Source: Liolophura sinensis (lineage: Eukaryota > Mollusca > Polyplacophora > Chitonida > Chitonidae). From it: a DNA stretch of 64,000 bases. This document shows positions 36,420 to 47,611 of the stretch, one piece after another. The stretch covers positions 24,189,604 to 24,253,603 of the forward strand of contig NC_088296.1 of assembly GCF_032854445.1 (NCBI RefSeq), written 5' to 3'. The notes beneath the pieces were generated by a model. It was given only the letters and a program-made list of their open reading frames with translations. It searched no databases and was not told where the DNA came from. Within the stretch, counting starts at the first letter, position 1. Every line of letters begins with the position of its first letter. A program made the translations under genes and the position numbers.

Positions 36420-37090
36420 ACTAAATATGCTGCCAACTACACCAAGCTGAGCAAACTGGATAGGAGGCGCGTTGTTATTTTGTTGGTTTTTTTTTCTTCT
36501 TTTTTTCTTCCATTAGTGAAAAACTGCATCTGCATAATAATCCTTGAGAAATCTTGCCTGATTTACTGTTTGGATAGTGTTCACCCACAATTTACCTCCT
36601 AAAAGCGAATATCTTCAGATTTCTTGAACAATGTTTTGGGTGGAACGCTCTAAAAGTAGCTGGTTATCCCTAGACAATCTTCTACAAGTGACAGTTACAT
36701 GTTTAATCACAAAGACTTTGGACAGTACAGTCAAGTCTTTGTCAAGTCATATGAAAATGCCACTGAACTAGCAGTCATGTAAGATTTTTCTAATTTATCG
36801 CCCTAGAATGTTTCACGAACCTTATTATCTCACGATATCAAGGATCCAGAGTAATCATCAAAACAATGAATGACCTCTGGTTTCTCCATAGCATAGGATC
36901 GTCTTCATCAAAGAAGGCTACATCCATTAAGAAATAATTTGCATCAGCTTCCATTCTGTTAATGTATTTATGGTACAAGTGAGTTTTAATGTAGTAGTTT
37001 AGCAGTTAGCAATTATCAAGCGGCAAAACCCCTAAGTAATGTCAATCTTTACAATACGGTCAGAAAGGGCCACTAAAACAGCCAGTGTTT
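36420..37090. repeat. P block copy 6
   Basis: Full-length but decayed copy: a T-rich expansion near 36480 and lost bases break the plus frame, and about 55 bases after the aatttatc motif are missing. Contains an empty SINE1 target (aaaacagccag) at about 37075-37085. Confidence 0.7.
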
Positions 37091-38277
37091 TAAAAGCCCT
37101 TTGGTAGATGATACAAATTTGAATAGAAAATGATTTCTTTTGAATAAACACATCATAGTGTGTGTTCTTCTTGTTTTCTTTAACTTTACAGTAGACATTT
37201 ACACTCTGCAAAGAGTATTATAAACAAATTTGTTCGATAATCTTGGTGTTTGGCGGGGATTTCCAATTACCAGTGTTTTTGAATGAAAGTCAAAACCATG
37301 ATCAAAGGTTTGCTGTGACGTAGTGTTCAGACATGTAGATCTCAGGTAAGGAAATGACACGAACGCTTACCTACCTCAGCTAATCTACCTTAACTCAATG
37401 TAATAAGGGGTGTAAATAAAAAAGTACACACTAGAGCATTTAAACTCTTGATTAACTGTGATCAACGCAGGTAAAAAACTGAAAAGTCTTGCATGTAAAC
37501 GCACAGGTCAAGCAAATATTCTCCTAATAGAGCACAAGAAGTGTGGACTGCTGTATTATTGTTTTTTGCTTCATCAAAAATACAAACCATACTTTTAAAT
37601 TGGTTTCATCAAAGTATTAACTCGGGGTTCACGATATACTGACATTTCTCTTGCTTTTTGTAATTTGCGCGGAGCCTTATACATGTTAAAAGGTGATTAT
37701 TCATTTTATGAAAATGTGTTAGAAAGCTACCACTGCCGAAAGACTTTCAAGTCTTAATTTACTTCGACTGATCCTACAAACATGTTCATATTTTATGAGT
37801 TTGAATAAACACCCAAGTGTGTAAGTCAATGTTGACAATTATATGCGGCTGGAAATGGGCAGAAGCGTGTTCATTTCACTTCTCAATGTACTGATTTTCC
37901 AGTTAGCGTTTTATATTCACTATGTCAATGTGTCTGTATATTACAGGCACTCGTACACAACTGGCGTTATTTCCCACAGTCGTCAATCGCAGAAACACTT
38001 TTCTTCGCTGTATAATGTCACCATATAATATTCATCCAGGTCAAAAGTTGGATTTATTGAACAGTAAATTAATAAAAAAAACTCATGTCAAGTGGATGTT
38101 TTATATTCATTGATATCTTTTGGCTTTAATAGCTTAATAACCTTAACACAACAAAATACTCGGCACTTCTTATCGAAAAGACTCATATTATGGTTTCTTA
38201 AAATACAACGTGTAGTTGTCCAGAGGACCATCTCTCGTTAAGTTTTGTGGGTGGCCTAACACTAGTATATCACGTAC

Positions 38278-38376
38278 CTTATCTTGTACACTGACATCAG
38301 CACCCTTCTCCAGCAGGAAACCAACAACATCTACATTGTTTTTCCAGGCTGCAATGTGCAAAGGGGTACACCCATA
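38278..38376 (-). CDS. Ankyrin repeat exon, right family (exon E21)
   Basis: YGCTPLHIAAWKNNVDVV, then LLEKGADVSVQDK; 33 codons. Tyrosine at 1 and cysteine at 3, with tryptophan after the AA pair and glycine after VV. Acceptor TTGCACAG, donor AAG|GTACGTGA. Its upstream intron (38460-38720) is almost identical to that of 39336, marking a recent tandem duplication of about 1.06 kb. Confidence 0.86.
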
Positions 38377-39335
38377 CTGTGCAAAGTAAAAATAATGTAA
38401 TACTTGAACGGCTACTTTGGTAAAACCACTATGAATGACAAAATTGACTAATAATTAATTTAGCTACACCTGTTAATACAGGGAAGGTAAAAAAAATAGA
38501 ACTGCGGGCCATTGTGGTGGCGTATAAGGCATTGGAAATGCGCTTTGTACTTGCTGGCCTGGAATAAGTAAACTACAGGGCCTGTTTTTTTCTGTTGCCA
38601 CGCTACTGATTTTCCAGTTCGCCGTTTGTATTCACTATGTCTATGTGTCTGTATGTCAAGGCCGCTCATACACACTGGCCTCAATTTCTACGGTTGTCAA
38701 ACGGAAAAACACTTTTCTTCGCTGAACAATTTCAATATATGACATTTATCCAAGTCAAAAGTTTATTTAAGTGAACGGTAGATTTAAAAAAAACTCACGT
38801 GGTTGATTTATATTCATGGATATGTTTTGGCTTTAATAGCTTAATAACCTTACACTCAACAAAATGCTCACTAATTCTTATCGAAAAGACTCATATTATG
38901 GTTTTAAAACCGTACGTGGTTTTTCGCTTTTTTTTCGGTGTTTTTTTTTTTTTTTTTTTCTTAATTTTGCATATGGGTGAAATATTTCCAGGGGATTTTA
39001 AGAAGTAAAAGTCATTAAAATGTACCCCAGTTCTAACTAAAATACTGTGCCTGCCCAAGAACTAAGGCCGTAAAAGGTCATTATTTAACGTAACTTACAT
39101 CGCCGCTCTAGATGAACTGGTTATAAAATATGCGTCGACCTTCTAAAGATGGAAGGTTAAAATATTCGCACTTATTACATCCTGTGAAAGCATTTTTTTG
39201 AGTTGGGGCCTGTGAGTTTGGTGCCTAGTACTGGTCTTGAAATACAACGTGCAGCTGTCACGTCAGTAAACTGCATGACAAAGCGCCATCTATCGTCAAG
39301 TTTTGTGGCCGACCTCACATCAGTATGTCACGTAC

Positions 39336-39434
39336 TTTTTTCTGGTCATTGACATCAGCACCCTTCTCCAGCAGGAAACGAACAACATCTACATTGTTTT
39401 TCCAGGCTGCAATGTGCAAAGTGGTCCACTCATC
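39336..39434 (-). CDS. Ankyrin repeat exon, right family (exon E22)
   Basis: DEWTTLHIAAWKNNVDVV, then LLEKGADVNDQKK; 33 codons. Glutamate at position 2 and threonine for proline at 5. The exon ends AAA before GTACGTGA. Acceptor TTGCACAG. Shares the unusual WK pair after AA with 38278. Confidence 0.85.
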
Positions 39435-40318
39435 CTGTGCAAAGTAAAAATAATGTAATACTTGAACTGCAACTTCAGTAAAAATGTTATTAATGACAAA
39501 TTGACTAATAATTAATTTAGCTACACCTGTTAATACAGGGAAGGTAAAAAAAATAGAAATGTGGGCCATTGTGGTGGCGTATAAGGTATTGGAAATGCGC
39601 TTTGTACTTGCTGGCCTGGAATAAGTAAACTACAGGGCCTGTTTTTTTCTGTTGCCATGCTACTGATTTTCCAGTTCGCCGTTTGTATTCACTATGTCTA
39701 TGTGTCTGTATGTCAAGGGCGCTCAAACACACTGGCCTCAATTTCTACATTTTTTTTCGCTGTAAAATTCAACATATGACATTTATCCAAGTTAAAAGTT
39801 TGATTAAGTGAACAGTAGGTTTTAAAAAAACCTCACGTGGATGATTTATATTCATGAGTATGTTTTGGCTTTAATAGCTTAATAGCCTTATACACCACAA
39901 AGTACTCAGCAATTCTTATCGAAAAGACTTAGATTATTGTTTGTAAATTTCGAAGATGGGTGAAATATTTCCAGGTGATTTTAAGAAGTGAAAGTCATCA
40001 AAATGTACCCGAGTTCTAAGTAAAATACTGTGCCTGCCCAAGAACTAAGGCGGTAAAAACCCAGTAAATAACGTAACTTACATCGTCGTTCTACAAGAAC
40101 TGGTTATAAAAAATGCGTCGACCTTCTACAGATAGAAGTTGAAATATTCACACTTATTAATTCCTATCTAGAGCATTTTTCTTAGATGGAAGCAGTGGGT
40201 TTGGTGCTTAGTACTGGTCTTGAAATACAACGTGCAGCTGTCACGTCAGTTAACTGCATGACAAAGCGCCATATATCGTAAAGTTTTGTGGCCAAATTAC
40301 ATCAGTACTTTATTCTGT

Positions 40319-40417
40319 TCATTGACATCAGCACCCTTCTTCAGCAGGAACCAAACAACATCTACATTGTTTTCCTGAGCTGCAATGTGCAAAGGGGTCC
40401 ACCCATTCTGTACAAAG
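40319..40417 (-). CDS. Ankyrin repeat exon, right family (exon E23)
   Basis: NGWTPLHIAAQENNVDVV, then LLKKGADVNEQNK; 33 codons, with asparagine at position 1 and tryptophan after VV. Acceptor TTGTACAG, donor GTACTGA, weaker than the GTACGT of its relatives. The last open minus-strand exon before the inversion. Confidence 0.84.
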
Positions 40418-40859
40418 TAAACATAATGTAATACTTGAACGGCTACCTCAGTTAAAATACACCTAATGACAAATGCACTGGAAATTATTGTAGATACACG
40501 TGTTAATACGGGGAATGTAAAAACAAAGCCAATGTGAGCTATTTGGGTGGGGTATAAGACATTTGAAGTGTGCTTTGTACTTGCTGGCTTGGAGTAAGTA
40601 AACTACAGAGCCTGTTCATTTCTATTCTCAGTGTACTGATTTTCCAATTCACCTTTTGAAATTATTATAACTATTTGTCTGTATATCACAGGCACTCATA
40701 CACACTGCATGGTGTGATTTTCTACAGTAGTCAAATGGAAAACCACTTTTCTTTGCTATATATGGATATGTTGTGGCTCCATTAGCTTAATGAATTTATA
40801 CATAACAAAATGCTCAGCAATTCTTATCGAAAATACTCATACTATGGTTTTAAAACGGT

Positions 40860-41222
40860 TCTACATACTAAGTATGGTGCCAACTACACCAAGCTGAGCA
40901 AACTGGATAGGAGGCGCGTTGTTTTTTTGTTTTTTCTTCTTCTTTTTTTCGTCCATTAGTGAAAAACTCCATCTGCATAATAATCCCCGAGAAATCTTGC
41001 CTAATTTACTGTTTGGATAGTGTTCACCCACAATTTACCTCTTAAGAGCGAATATCTTCAGATTTCTTGAACAATGTTTTGGGTGGAACGCTCTAAAAGT
41101 AGCTGGTTATCCCTAGACAATCTTCTACAAGTGACAGTTACATGTTAATCACAAGGACCTTTGGAAAGTACAGTCAAGTCTTTGTCACTGAACTAGCAGT
41201 CATGTTAGATTTTCTAATTTAT
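40860..41222. repeat. P block copy 7 (left half, cut at the inversion)
   Basis: Runs in normal orientation from the ctacatactaagtatgg motif to aatttatcc and then stops at the inversion breakpoint. The plus frame is broken by a T-rich stretch and several substitutions. Confidence 0.7.
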
Positions 41223-41225
41223 CCA

Positions 41226-41890
41226 TTGTAAACGATGACATAGGGATTTTGGGACTTGATAATTGGAGACTGCTAAACTACTACATTAAAATGCACTTGT
41301 TCCATCAATACATTAACTGAATGGAAGTTAAAGCAAATTATTTCTTAATGGATGTAGCATTCTTTGTTGAAGACGATCCTATGCTATGTAGAAGCCAGAG
41401 CTCATTCATTGTTTTCATGATGACTCTGGATCCTTGATGTTGCGAGAACATAAGGTTTATGAAACATTATAGGGCGAGCGGTGGACATCAGGTAACATCA
41501 GGCAACACGACTTGGAACATGGATAAATTAAAAAATCTTACATGACTGCTAGTTCAGTGGCATTTTTCTTGTCTGTAGTGTCAAAAGGTCCTTGTGATTA
41601 GCACGTAACTGTCACTTGTAGAAGATTGTCTAGGGATACACCAACTACTTCCAGAGCATTGCACCCAAAACGTTGTTTAGTAGATGTCAGGATATTCGCT
41701 ATGAAGAGGTAAAACTTGTGAGTGCACAATATCCCAATAGGAAATCAGACAAGATGTCTCAAGGATTATTATGCAGATGCAGTTGTTCACTACTAGACTA
41801 AAGAGAAATCAAAGGGGCTGCTATCCCGTTTGCTCATCTTGGTGTAGTTGGCACCACACTTAGTACTTATAGGGGTTTTAAAACCATAAT
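41226..41890. repeat. P block copy 8 (inverted)
   Basis: Reverse complement of the usual block. The DEDDPMLW-type frame is on the plus strand here, with changes (VEDDPMLC). With the half block at 40860-41222 it forms an inverted repeat with about 330 bases between the homologous arms. Confidence 0.72.
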
Positions 41891-42431
41891 ACAAGTCTTT
41901 TCGATAAGAATTACTAAGCATTTTGTTTTGTATAACTCCATTCAGCTAATGGAGGCAAAACATATCCATAAATATAAAACAGTCGCTTGACATAGGTTTA
42001 TTGTAATCTACTGTTATATAATAGGATATAATTAGTGTGAACATGCCAAACTTCCATTTTGAGAAGTACGACGCATATTTTATAACCAGTTTTTGTAGAA
42101 CGTCGATGTAGGTTACGTTACTTAATGATCTTTTACCGCGTTAGTTCATGGCCAGGCATAGTATTATAGATATAGCTCGGGAACGTTTTAATGAGTTAAA
42201 CTTCTTGAAAACCTCTGGAAATATTTCACCCATCTGCGAACTTACAAAAAAAATCAGCGAAGATCCACGTACAGATTTAAAACCATAATATCAGTGTTTT
42301 GGATAAGAAAATGAACAGACCAACAAGTGCAAAGCGCACTTCCAACGCCTTATATGCCACCAAAATAGCTCACATTGGTTTTGTTTTTACATTCCCCGTA
42401 TTAACACGTGTATCTACAATAATTTGCACAG

Positions 42432-42530
42432 GATGGGTGGACCCCTTTGCACAATGCAGCCGGGGAAAACAATGTAGATGTTGTTCGTTTTCTGCTGGAG
42501 ACGGGTGCTGATGTCAGTGTATAGGATAAG
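42432..42530 (+). pseudogene. Inverted ankyrin exon with an in-frame stop (E24)
   Basis: CACAG acceptor, DGWTPLHNAAGENNVDVV, LLETGADVSV, then TAG at codon 31 where relatives have CAG (Q), then GATAAG|GTACGTGA. Splice sites are intact but on the opposite strand to the rest of the array, so the minus-strand transcript cannot use it. The single C-to-T stop fits loss of constraint after inversion. Confidence 0.82.
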
Positions 42531-44454
42531 GTACGTGATATACTAATGTTAGGCCACCCACAACACTTGACGATAGATGGTCCTCTGGACAAGTGCACGT
42601 TATATTTTAAGACCTGTAGTAAGTACCAAACCCACTGGCCCAAACTAAGAAAAATATTACACAGAATATAATAAGTGTGAATATTTCAAACGTCCATCAT
42701 AAGAAGGACGATGCATATTTTACAACCAGTTCTTGTAGAACGGTGATGTAAGTTACGTGACTTAATGACCTTTTGCGGCGTTAGTTCTTAGGCAGGCAAT
42801 GTATTATACTTTGAGCTCTGGCATATTTTAATGACTCTTACTTCTTAAAAACCCCTGGAAATATTTCAGCCATCTGCGAACTTAAAAAAAAAACAGCGTA
42901 AACTTACGTACGGTTTTAAAATCAAAATTATGTCTTTTCGATAAGAATTGCTGAGTATTTTGTTGTGTACAAGGTTATTAAGCTATTAAACCCAAAACAC
43001 ATCAATGAATAAAAAACATCCGTTTGACATGAGTGTTTTTATTAATCTACTGTTCATTAAATCTAACTTTTGACCTGGATGAATATTATATGATGACATT
43101 ATTCAGCGAAGAAAACTGTTTTTCCATTTGACGACTGTGGAAAATGAGGCCATTGTGTATGGGTGCCTTTGATATACAGACACATTGACATAGTGAATAT
43201 AAAAGCGAACTGGAAAATCAGTCCATTGAGAAGTGAAATGAACACGTTTCTGACCAATTCTAGCGGCATATAAATGTCAACAACGCCTTGCATGATTGGG
43301 TGTTTATTCAAACTCATAAAATATGAACATGTTTGTAGGATCAGTAGAAGTAAATTAAGACATGACAGCCTTTCTGCAATGGTAGCTTTCTAACACATTT
43401 TCATAAAATGAATAACATGTATAAGGCTCTGCGCAAATTACAAAAAGCAAGAGAAAAGTGAGTATATCGTGAATTCCCAGTTAATACTTTGATAAAACCA
43501 ATTTAAAAGGATGGTTTGTATTTTTGGTGAAGCAAAGAAAAAAAAATAATAATACAGCAGTCCACATTTTTTGTGCTCTGTTAGGAGAATATTTGCTTGA
43601 CCTGTACGTTTACGTGCAAGATTTTAAAGATTTTTACCTGCGTTGATCACAGTTAATCAAGAGTTTAAATGCTCTGGTGTTTCCCTTTTTTTATTTACAC
43701 CCCTTATTACATTGAGTTAAGGTAGATTACTTACGAGAGCTTATCTACCTCTTGGTGTTTGGCGGGTAGATTTTAATTACCAGTCTTCTTGAATGAGAGT
43801 CAAAAATATGATCAAAAGTTTGCTATGACGTAGTTTTCAGACATGTAGATCTCAGATAAGGAAATGACACGAACGCTTACCCACCTCAGCTAATCTATCT
43901 TAACTCGCTGTAATAATGTGTGTGAATCAGAAAGTACACACCAGAGCAATTAAACTATTGATGCACTGTTACCAACTGAGCCGAAAATCTTGAAAATTTT
44001 AAAAGTAAATGTACAGGTCATCCGAATATTCGCATAATAGTGTACACGATATGGAGACAAAATGTGGACTGGTGTATTATTATTTTTTTTGCTTGATGAA
44101 AAACACAAATCATCCTTTTAAAATGGTCTCCTTAAATTATTATCTGGGGGTTGACGATGTCTCTCTTGCTTTTTGTAATTTGCGCAAAGCCTTATACATG
44201 TTGAAAGGTGATTATTCATTTTATGAAAATATGCTAAAAAGGTACCATTGCAGAAAGGCTATTACGTCTTAGCTTACTTTCCCTGATCCTGTAAACATGT
44301 TCATATTTTATGAATTTGAATAAAGATCTCAACGTGTAAGGCGTTGTTAACATTTATTTGCGGCTGAAAATGGGCAGAAACGTGTTCATTTCACATCTCA
44401 ATGTACTGACTTTCCATTACGCCTTTTAATGAAACTATGTCTATGTTTCTGAAT

Positions 44455-44463
44455 ATCACACAC

Positions 44464-44514
<51 letters not shown>
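44455..44514. repeat. CA dinucleotide microsatellite
   Basis: About 28 CA units, with two interruptions near the left end (cg), inserted in the intron block that elsewhere reads tatatcacaggcactcatac. It arose from that short CA-containing motif. Confidence 0.95.
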
Positions 44515-44516
<2 letters not shown>

Positions 44517-44773
44517 CAAAGCACTATATCCCGTCTACAAATATAAGAGTATAAATTATGCGCTGTCTTTATAAAGATGGAAGTTTAAAATACTCGCACT
44601 TATTTTATCCTATGTGGAGCAAATTTATTTAGTTGGAGCAAGTGATTTCTTACGGCTTTTTTTTTTTTTGCCTAGCACAGGTCTTGATATACAGCGTTCA
44701 GTTGTAAACTACATAACAGAGCACCATTTCTCGTCAAGTATTGTGGCCAGCGTCAAAGCCACACATCAGGCAC

Positions 44774-44872
44774 GTTTTGTGTATAATTGCATTAACACAT
44801 ATCTCCAGCAGCAAACGAGCAACAACCACACTGGTTTTAATGAGCTACACAGTACAAAGTTGTCCTCCCATC
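44774..44872 (-). pseudogene. Decayed ankyrin exon (right end of array)
   Basis: DGRTTLYCVAH, then a stop; further matches appear only at DNA level (tctccagcagcaaacgagca). The acceptor CAG has become CAT. The usual acceptor-side flank (tgcttcttcagtaaaaatgc) follows at 44905. Confidence 0.68.
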
Positions 44873-45632
44873 ATGTGCAAAGTAAATATAAGGTAATACT
44901 TGAAATGCTTCTTCAGTAAAAATGCTGTTAATGACAGATCATCTGATAATGAGCCTAGCTACATTAATCATACGAGGAATGTAAAAGTAATGCTATTGTG
45001 GGCTGTTTTGGTGGCGTACCTGGCATTCCATTTGGGCTAAATTTGCATTTGCCGGCCGATCAACCCAGAGCGTGGTATAGATAGCGTGACGTCACTAAAA
45101 TACAGCCGATTAGATTCTTCAGATGGCAAAGTAGAGCTTATGCTACTAAAAAGACCCCATTGACCCTTCGTATTAGGTATTTGTTCAATATTTTGAAGAA
45201 GAGGGCCCAAACAAATTCTAGTTTAATCTCGCTGCAAGGATCACGTCAAAACGTCTGCTCCCAAAATCACCACTAAATATCTGCGCGTTTCTGGCACTCC
45301 ATTTAGGTAATTATATCTTTATGAACGATTTTTAGAATTTAAGATCTGTTTTAACGAGATAATCTGTGAATTTTTGATCACTTCTTTGCGACTATTTTCT
45401 GTTTCACACAACCAGATATAAACATGGTAGCTGAGATGAGGACGTGGAATTGAACCTTTGAAACGTCTGGTTTTAAAGGCAAAGGAAATTTAATTTAGCT
45501 CAGTTCTCCTTTCTGCATATCAATGTTCTGTTTTATATATTTTGTTTTATAAAATGGAATAAAACGATACCAGTTTGGCATTCGACATGTGTAGACCTAC
45601 TGTTGCATCGCTCATTTTTGTCAAACGAGATA

Positions 45633-45722
45633 GTTCTCGTCCGAACACCGAAGTTAAGCAACGTCAAGCCCGGCTAGTACTTGGATGGGTGACCGCCTGG
45701 GAACACCGGGTGCTTTAGGCTA
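45633..45722 (+). pseudogene. 5S rRNA-derived sequence (5'-truncated)
   Basis: Begins gttctcgtccga, followed by caccgaagttaagcaacgtc, and runs on through ttggatgggtgaccgcctgg to the ccgggtgctttaggct end. About 30 bases of the normal 120-base 5S start are missing. The internal pol III control elements (A box, intermediate element and C box regions) are present. A few substitutions against the recalled animal consensus. Not a functional rRNA gene, because the 5' stem strand is absent and the piece lies inside a retroposed unit. Confidence 0.88.
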
Positions 45723-45731
45723 GCAAAATTA

Positions 45732-46001
45732 GGGGGCCTCCGTGGCTCAGTCGTTAGCGCGCTACCGCAGCGTAATGACCCAGGAGTCTCTCATCAATGC
45801 GGTCGCTGTGAGTTCAAGTCCAGCTCATGCTGGCTTCCTCTCCGGCCGTACGTGGGAAGGTCTGCCAGCAACCTGCGGATAGTCGTGGGTTTCCCCCGGG
45901 TTCTGCCCGGTTTCCACCCACCATAATGCTTGCCGCCGTCGTATAAGTGAAATATTCTTGAGTACGGCGTAAAACATCAATCAAATAAATAAATAAATAA
46001 A
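45732..46001 (+). mobile_element. SINE1 portion of the chimera
   Basis: Starts ggggcctccgtggctcag; a base is missing in the A box region (tggctcagtcgttag). The B box gagttcaagtcc is present, as are the central cctctccggccg and ggtttcc motifs, and the tail is an ATAA-type repeat. Same family as 26696 and 50328. The minus-strand frame 45814-46005 is a shadow of it. Confidence 0.9.
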
Positions 46002-46555
46002 TCAAACGAGATAAGTGAAAACCTGTCCATCCTTACTGTATATTGTCAGGGTAATGGCAATATTTTATAAATTTAAATAAAGACTTGAGCGTGTAACGGA
46101 TTGTTGACGTTTATATACGGCTGGAAATGGGTATGTAATGAGCATGTTCTTTTTAACTTCTCAATGTACAGATTTTCCAGTTTACCCTTTAAAAAAAGTA
46201 TGTGTATGTGTCTGTATATCACATTCACTCATACACACGGGCGTTATTTTGTACAACTGCCAAACGGAAAAACGCCTTTCTTAACTGTATAATATCACAA
46301 TGTAACATTTATTTGTTTGTTTTTTTTTTAGGGTGAGTTGTTAAAAAAAACCAACAGGATCAAGCGGGGAAAATTCTGTCCGAAATAAATTACCAGAGGT
46401 ATAACACGTTGCTCTGCGGGGGAAAACTTACAGATGTGCGATGGTGGTTGGTCAGTAAGCTCGGACAGCGACTTATTTATCACAGGATACATCATTGGTC
46501 AATTGAAGCAACGGTTACATAACCAGTCTGTAAGCTTGAATCATACATCCTTTAC

Positions 46556-46644
46556 CTATTCTGGGCGTTGAGGCTTGCACCCAACTGGACAAACTGCCGC
46601 ACGAAATCCACACAACTGAACGTCATCGTCCAATAGCACACATC
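46556..46644 (-). pseudogene. Possible ankyrin repeat exon fragment
   Basis: Minus strand: VDFVRQFVQLGASLNAQN matches the second half of an ankyrin repeat, followed by AG|GTAAAGG. The first half (DVCYWTMTFS) is not convincing, no AG precedes it, and the exon would be 89 nt, out of phase with the array. It could be a diverged upstream exon of the gene or a decayed one. Confidence 0.4.
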
Positions 46645-47611
46645 CGATGACGATATTATACAAAAATAGCCTTGTTTGTAAACCAACCAGCTCCCTCGTT
46701 TTCTGTCCGCAGAGAGATCTCAGTAAATTCACTCAAAAAAATTAAACACATTGGTGGAAGACAAGTGGTCGTCATACGGTAGACAGACAAAGGACTATGC
46801 GAGCGCCGTCAAATAACCGTTTGTTGTCGCCAATTCTCCACAAGGAGACAAAGTGCGGGTATCTACATATTGCCTCTCGATGATGGTTACTGAACCCGCA
46901 CTGTGTGTGACCACGCACCATCGAAAAGGCACCATTAAAATAGACTACGACCTGACGTCCCTTCCATGGTTGTAAAGTATCATATCTAGGTACTATGTAT
47001 ATACGTGTACAAGACGGCTAAAATATATGGTATAAGTACGACTAAAACCTATGCAATATGGTATAGACAGCTGTCAAAACATTGTAATTCTTTATTATGG
47101 TGAGAGAAATTGTTACATAAACGTAGACACTATTGATTTACAAACTCAAATTGTGTATGAGCCTTATAATAGTGTACGATTTTCTATGTGCAGAATCGCC
47201 ATTTCTAGACCACCCCATCGCTGTCATTATCGCCATATGACAAAGTGTAAAGTATGACGTAAAATCCCAAGCATACATACTTTGTACGTTTGCTGTTTCA
47301 TTGTTCATCTAGATATGGCGTAATTGCGTCAACAGTCTCTCGGGAAAATATGTCTGTAAGACCGCAAGGTAAAAAGTGGATCTCTGTACAGTCGCTTCCA
47401 CGATTACTCCTTCATTTCCACTGGGTTCCACACCTATGTATTGACAAACAAAATTCAGAAACTGTAATGTATACCGTCCCCAAAAGGCACATGTCGATAA
47501 ATTTCGTGATCTGAACACAAAACACAATTCGTCGAGAAGATAAATCTGCCGATATACACGGCGAGCACTCATGAAATTACATTCTTATGTAAGCCAGTTA
47601 AGGCCATCATC
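46645..47611. other. No gene seen
   Basis: Less AT-rich than the array. Contains short frames on both strands (47290-47514 plus, 47309-47572 minus) that overlap and have no recognisable domain. A promoter or first exon of the ankyrin gene could lie here, but nothing specific supports one. Confidence 0.5.

Larger units (their letters stand above)
41226..43730. other. Inverted segment of the array (about 2.5 kb)
   Basis: Every repeat landmark here appears as the reverse complement of its normal orientation: the P block at 41226-41890, the intron flanks, the block with cgtttgacgactgt, and an ankyrin exon read on the plus strand. Normal orientation resumes near 43745 with cttggtgtttggcggg. Mentally turning the piece back restores the usual order except for missing bases at both edges (about 230 at the right one), so this is an inversion with small losses rather than an inverted duplication. 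Confidence 0.78.
45621..46013 (+). mobile_element. 5S rRNA-SINE1 chimeric insertion
   Basis: A perfect 12-bp direct repeat, tcaaacgagata, lies at 45621-45632 and 46002-46013. Between the two are a 5'-truncated 5S rRNA sequence, about ten linker bases and a full SINE1 with its A-rich tail. The direct repeats abut the 5S start and the SINE tail, so the two parts went in as one piece. Known: LINE machinery can switch templates and join small pol III RNAs to SINE or LINE ends; fixed 5S-tRNA SINE families also exist in vertebrates (AmnSINE1). The other SINE1 copies here lack a 5S head, which favours template switching. Confidence 0.85.
150..46644 (-). other. Tandem array of single-ankyrin-repeat exons (one or more minus-strand genes)
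   Basis: Seen: at least 21 separate 99-nt open stretches, all but one inverted decayed copy on the minus strand, each translating to one ankyrin repeat of 33 residues (pattern xGxTPLHxAA near the start, LLEKGADVNVQN near the end). Each is preceded by CAG or AAG and nearly always followed by GT, with no codon split at either border. Known: ankyrin repeats are 33-residue helix-turn-helix-loop modules that stack and bind other proteins. Inferred: one large ankyrin protein gene, or several, grew by exon duplication; because all exons are phase 0-0, skipping or alternative use keeps frame. No start codon exon, stop exon or other domain was identified, so the ends and total length of the gene are unknown. 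Transcription cannot be shown from sequence alone; several copies are clearly dead. Confidence 0.8.

Noticed and set aside
44455-44514. Regulatory or recombination role for the CA repeat
   Set aside because: An ordinary microsatellite expanded from a CA-containing intron motif; nothing supports more.
45633-45722. Functional 5S rRNA gene
   Set aside because: Lacks about 30 bases of its 5' end and lies inside a target-site-duplicated retroposed unit with SINE1.
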